Shown: positions 59,766 to 64,000 of the stretch, piece by piece
Layout: each line of letters opens with the position of its first letter
Numbering within the stretch: the first letter of the stretch is position 1
DNA from: Thuidium tamariscinum
Lineage: Eukaryota; Streptophyta; Bryopsida; Hypnales; Thuidiaceae
DNA length: 64,000 nt
Direction: 5' to 3'
NCBI GenBank assembly: GCA_947034885.2
Contig: OX344757.2
Location: 8,184,001 to 8,248,000, forward strand
Notes under the pieces: model-generated
What the model was told of the DNA's origin: nothing
Seen by the model: the letters and a program-made list of their open reading frames with translations, nothing else
Database searches by the model: none
Position numbers and translations under genes: made by a program

Positions 59766-61100
59766 AATTCGAACAATGCATGTATTGGAAATGAAGTAGA
59801 CTACAGTGAAAAATGGAAGAGGAATTCTTATACACCTCCAAGTTCACAGGTGCAATCATTGCAATGTCCATAGCAAATAGAAGCAACAAATATGAGGTAA
59901 GTACAGAATCTCCCATACATTCTCAATTATTTCTATCTTAACTATGCCGCCATGTACTATAATGAAAATAAAGACGTATTAGAAATGAATTAAAGGACAA
60001 AGGCAGCCGCTAAATAATATCTTGTATTAAAGGTAGTCATGAACTATGTAAGTTTAAGACCCTAATTGGTTTCTTAATTTTTTTTGTTGAAATTAATTAC
60101 GGGTTTAGGGCATAATAACAAATACAATTTTTTTTCTTCTGTCAAATATTTCAATAAAGAAGGCAAACCTAGAGTAATGAATTATTTGATGAATACTCCT
60201 CTTTTTTTATGGAATTTCGAATAAGGAAATAAGAATAGAAGACTTGGGTGATGGAAATCTAACTATATTGTTATCATTGCTCTTTTATATAGTCTTCCTT
60301 TGTTTTAATACCTCATCTATTCTCATTTTAAATCCACCTTCCTTGACTTGGTATTTTGAGGGGTAAATTCGCAATCATGTAACAATTCTTCCAAATTATA
60401 AATAGAGATATTAATTCAATTTATTTTCTTAAGTACATAACAAAGGTATCTAGGGGAAGAGGCTCCTGAACCGCTCATCTAAAGGTTGGTCCTCCTTTTT
60501 CATGTATTTTTTTGGATGGTAATATTTTTCACTCATTTTTCAGTGAAGGAAAAATAAACAAGGAATCTAATACAAGTTGTTTCATATTTTTTGAAGCATT
60601 ATTGAGTTAGTTATGAATTTTCAAACATAGTCTAGCATAGGGCCCTATCTGTGATGAATAGGCCTTGCAAACCCATACATGTGCATTTAGAAAAAAAATG
60701 TGGCTTCTTTAAAAAAATAGCACTGAAACATGTAAAAAATAATAGCATTTCTTTCTAAAAGTGTTCCTTTCAAAAACTGAAATAAATATTTGAATAAATC
60801 ATTATTTCAGATTTTTGAACACTTGAAAGAAGGTACTTCAACAACTAATTTTTATTTTGAAAAACTTCATTGAATTATTAAAAAAAAAAAAGCCGTTTTT
60901 TGATGGGCCATGATTGGAATCTTTCATTTTTAAGGATGTGATAAGGTTTTCACCACATGATTGGACTTTACATTTTTCAGTCCAACTACTTTGTCATTTA
61001 CTACGCCATCTCCCCAAAAACTGCCGGCATAATAAGTGTGGCAATGGCACACTTAGAATTTGAAATGTACACCTCACTTAAAGTAATAGGAAATAGGTGC
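59766..61100. other. Divergent intergenic region between transposase and 61.8-kb genes
   Basis: It should contain promoters of both genes. A partial MITE family C copy lies at about 60466-60670 (gaaccgctcatctaaaggtt, tttttcagtgaagga, agttgtttcatat). The rest is AT-rich and low-complexity. Confidence 0.45.
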
Positions 61101-61103
61101 ATT

Positions 61104-61580
61104 TGATATGCAGATTTTTTGGGGCCCCCAAAACTGCCGCCATCAATCATGAGGTGGCAGCTGGGCTGGTCTGAAAATGTGGGTCAGAAAATCCAATTTA
61201 ATTTGATTTGCGGATTTTTGGAGGCTCCCAAAACTGCCACAATCAGTCATGAGTTGGCAGTTGGGCTGGTCTGAAAATGTGAGTCAGAAAATCCAATTTA
61301 ATATGATTTGCGGATTTTTGGAGGCTCCCAAAACTGCCACAATCAGTCATGAGTTGGCAGTTGGGCTGGTCTGAAAATGTAAGTCAGAAAATCCAATTTA
61401 ATATGATATGCGGATTTTTGGAGGCTCCCAAAACTACCGCCATCAGTTATGAGCTGGCAACTAGGCTGGTCTGAAAATGTGGATCAGAAAATCCGATTTA
61501 ATTTGATATGCGGATTTTGGAGGCTCCCAAAACAGCCGCCATGAGTCATAAGGTGGTAGGTAGGCTGGTACATAAAATGG
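61104..61580. repeat. Tandem array of a 100-bp unit, nearly five copies
   Basis: atccaattta starts at 61191, 61291, 61391 and 61491 (the last with one change), so the period is exactly 100 bp. Each unit carries gcggatttttggaggctccc, aaaactgcc.c.atcagtcatg and gggctggtctgaaaatgt. The array ends about 260 bp before the start codon at 61846, in the likely promoter. Confidence 0.85.
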
Positions 61581-61845
61581 GGAGGTAGACCTTGAATTAA
61601 GTATTTTAGGCACGTGTAAAGTAAGCCCCAAGTGTTATAAGTTGGAGCTCTTTCACTTGAAATGCATTCTCCTTTTTGCTTTGACGTTAGGCTGTAGGTG
61701 TTCTTGCAAGTGTTCTCCATGTTCTCTCCATCTCCTTATGCTTGCCTATGATCATAGCTCTTTTGAAGCTCCAGTGCATAGTAGGAAGAAGAAGAGGCAT
61801 AGTTCTTTATTTTTTTCTTCATGTAGGGCGTTGAGGAGGTCTCAG

Positions 61846-63978
61846 ATGGCAAGAGGGAAGAGAGCAGTTTCAAGAACAAGTTTGTTTGCAGTTGATGACT
61901 TTTGGAAAGTACTTGAGTTTGAAGGACATAACCTTGGAGAGCAGTTTGGAAATCAGATTGAAGGCGCTCATAGTGTAAGTTAGCTTAGTTTTATTATTTT
62001 AGTGAATGCAATTTGTACATAGGATGAAGCTGAAATCCATACTAGATTCTAAACATTCACTCTTTCGAGATTATTAGAGAGAATAGATTATTCATATATA
62101 AATCCTTGAATTGATGCGTAGGGACAGGTCAAAATGGTGAGAACTCTTCGCAGCCAAAGGCGACAGGGAGGACCAGAGAACTCTGCGACAGGAAATGACG
62201 AAAACGTCCCTGTACCTGAGGTGAGCCATTTCACTCTTGCCGTTTCCAATTTTTGATTTCATCGCTAAAATTGAAAAAAAAAATTGTGCGCGCCCCTCCT
62301 GCTTGCGTTGCTGCGGGCTCGCAGAGTTGGGCTGAACCCCTGCCGCGCAGGGCATTCGAACGCCCTGCGCGGCAGAGGTTCAGCCCAACTCTGCGAGCCC
62401 GCAGCAATGCAGGCAGGCTGCCAGGTAGACAGTGGAGGCGTCCCCAGTAGGAGGGGCGCGCACAATTTTTTTTTAAATTTTTTTTAAGGGGAACCTGATT
62501 CCAGGGTAGCATGAGGTATCACTTGGAGATCAGTCGGATCCGACTGATCTCCAAGTAATACCTCATGCTACCCCGGATTCAGGTTCCCTCCAATTTAAAA
62601 AAAATAAATTATGATGTCCATTGTTCATTAGACAATACTTCTAGGTCAAAATGCACCTTGGATGTTGGTTGTAGCATTTGCCATTTTCACTTTACAAATT
62701 TCTTTTTAGATATACCTTTATCTTAAGGTAATATAAATTACAAACTTTAATTTCATGAAGTTCAGGTTATCCAAAGATTAGGTTTTAGGGTTCCTTTCTT
62801 GTAGCAAAAATCTTAAACTTCAATGTGTTGTCCTTTAGCTGAACGGGAGAATTCTTTGAAATTTGTTGAAATTAAAACAAATGGAAGGAAAGTATGATCA
62901 ACATGCACCGCACCCTCCAACAAAACTAGCCTACGCTACTTGTTTGTGTTGTTTGACCTCAAATGCCTATATCTACGAAAATATTCTAGGAAATAATTTT
63001 GAAAGGGACCTGATCTTAGGGTACCTTGAGCTACCCCTTGGAGTTCAGTCGGATCCGACTGACCTCCAAGGGATAGATCAAGGTACCCCGAGAACAGGTT
63101 CCTCTCAAAACAATTTCAAGAAATAAAATTTTGCATACCATTATTTTAGTATATTCTTTTTGTGACCCACATCTTTCAATTCATTTCAAAATTACAATCT
63201 TTTTATATGTGCTTGGGAATTTGAAAGGAATCTTCATGATAGACAACCTAATGTTTATTACTTCAAGGCTAGAATTTGTTTTAATTCTTTTTTAAATTCA
63301 CTTGTGCAGATACCAGTGTTAGTGCCAGCCAATGCTGCTGGAGATTCTACAAGCTTGCCACAGGTATAGACAAAATTTCTCGTTTAGGAATGTTTTGTCA
63401 TTTCTTCAAACTATCCACAATAGACAAGTTCCAAATCAAGTTTCACATCACTTTCGAAACAAATGTCTCCTGGATTTTGTGGGGGACAATTTTTTTATAG
63501 TTCATTACAATTTTTATTCACCAAGTACCATATTTGAGAGTCACGTGAAGTGACACTTGGAAGTCAGTCGGATCCGACTGATCTATAAGTGTCACTTCAC
63601 GTGACTCTCAAATATGGTACCTATTAAATAGATGTTTAACCAAATTCTGTATTTTTTAAATTTATTATGCTTCTTTGCAAAGTCTAAGACAGTGCCTAAT
63701 AATGAATAAGGTCAAACTGAGTCAAGAATATTTCTAATAAAATGATTAATTTTTAGTCATTTTTGCAATAACCTTCTATGTCTTATAATATTTTCTTATA
63801 TTTTTCTTTTGGTATGGAATATAGTAGACAATTGTTGTTTAATATTTGAAAATATGTAAACTATTTTTTTTTAAATTTGTCTCAATTTATCATTACAAAT
63901 TTCTGTACATGTCATTCACATGTTTCTATATTAATAATGATGTAGACATTTGAGGACCAGTTTCCCAAGGGGCTTTAG
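61846..63978 (+). CDS. Small multi-exon gene, unknown function
   Basis: Four exons are inferred: 61846-61974 (then GTAAGT), 62122-62220 (after gcgtag, then GTGAGC), 63310-63363 (after ttgtgcag, then GTATAG) and 63946-63978 (after gatgtag, ends TAG). All junctions are phase 0 and the total is 104 residues. The basic N-terminus (MARGKRAVSRTSLFAVDDFW) is followed by an acidic stretch, a basic segment (VRTLRSQRRQGG) and a short hydrophobic exon (IPVLVPANAAG). The last exon is the least certain because the window ends nearby and the stop comes after ten codons. Three of the four hairpins and a GC-rich palindrome sit in its introns. It diverges from the transposase gene. I do not recognise the family. 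Confidence 0.45.
62283..62466. repeat. GC-rich foldback in the second intron
   Basis: Inverted repeat centred in TTCGAA at 62357/62358. The inner arms (about 55 bp each, ctgcgggctcgcagagttgg inward to cgcgcagggc) match almost perfectly. The outer ends attgtgcgcgcccctcct pair again after a roughly 35-bp extra block on the right side. The flanks are A- and T-runs. It is far richer in GC than the intron around it. The open frames on both strands here come from the palindrome. Confidence 0.85.
62487..62590. repeat. Hairpin 2 of the GTCGGATCCGAC family
   Basis: Spacerless inverted repeat, about 52-bp arms centred at 62538/62539. The inner arm cacttggagatcagtcgga is complete on one side and has one change on the other. 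Three mismatches in the arms. It lies in the intron between exons 2 and 3. Confidence 0.9.
62990..63117. repeat. Hairpin 3 of the GTCGGATCCGAC family
   Basis: Inverted repeat of about 64-bp arms centred at 63053/63054. The inner arm is cccttggagttcagtcgga. The outer arm (gggacctgatcttagggtac) resembles that of hairpin 2, with more mismatches between the two arms. It lies in the same intron as hairpin 2. Confidence 0.85.
63525..63620. repeat. Hairpin 4 of the GTCGGATCCGAC family
   Basis: Inverted repeat of about 48-bp arms centred at 63572/63573. The outer arms (gtaccatatttgagagtcac, gtgaagtgacactt) match perfectly; the inner ggaag/atag part has the mismatches. It lies in the intron between exons 3 and 4. 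Confidence 0.9.
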
Positions 63979-64000
63979 GTTCTCCCTACACATCCGCTAG

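Noticed and set aside
62231-62512. Several open frames on both strands in a GC-rich patch
   Set aside because: The two strands translate almost identically because the DNA is a palindrome; structure, not coding, explains the open frames.
1-64000. CRISPR arrays, tRNA or rRNA genes, riboswitches, bacterial operons
   Set aside because: None seen on either strand; the sequence is plant nuclear DNA, and no cloverleaf or rRNA segment could be identified by eye.

Overview
The window is plant nuclear DNA. Three things show this: AT-rich sequence with spliced genes (GT-AG introns of about 90-1100 bp), plant-type genes (an LPR-like multicopper ferroxidase and a single-pass membrane protein with a GLUTAMINE DUMPER-like motif), and very dense MITE and foldback DNA transposons. 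Codon use and the gene types suggest a non-seed land plant such as a moss, but I cannot fix the species.

Layout. 0-5 kb: a short GC-rich ORF, a Mutator-type MITE (465-1307) with a 10-bp target-site duplication, a decayed exon (1816-2318) and a possible minus-strand exon. 6.2-8.6 kb: an apparently intact three-exon LPR/CotA-type multicopper oxidase. 8.6-43 kb: gene-poor AT-rich DNA that is largely transposon-derived. It holds five dated-by-TSD members of one TIR family (4-bp TSDs), a nested block of foldbacks and MITEs at 27.4-29.7 kb, several smaller MITE families, tandem repeats, and a broken gene fragment at 34.9-35.1 kb. 41.8-46.3 kb: a perfect 212-bp palindrome and two copies of a composite repeat carrying pieces of host genes. 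One piece is a degraded copy of the gene at 49.4-50.4 kb; another carries the 5' UTR, start codon and first intron of an unknown gene. 49.4-50.4 kb: the intact two-exon GDU-like gene. 52-55.6 kb: repeats. 55.7-59.8 kb (minus): a large MULE-type transposase gene with GCM-like zinc fingers, a DDE core and a SWIM finger. 61.1-64 kb (plus): 100-bp tandem repeats lead into a small-exon gene of unknown function.

How the parts relate. The transposase gene and the unknown gene diverge from a shared 2-kb region. Four short hairpins built on the same core (GTCGGATCCGAC) occur in the window and all lie inside introns of these two genes, so both may belong to one mobile or formerly mobile locus. The GDU-like gene is the evident donor of a fragment found 6 kb upstream, so donor and capture can be compared in one window. 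The multicopper oxidase and GDU-like genes look like ordinary host genes; nothing suggests that they act together.
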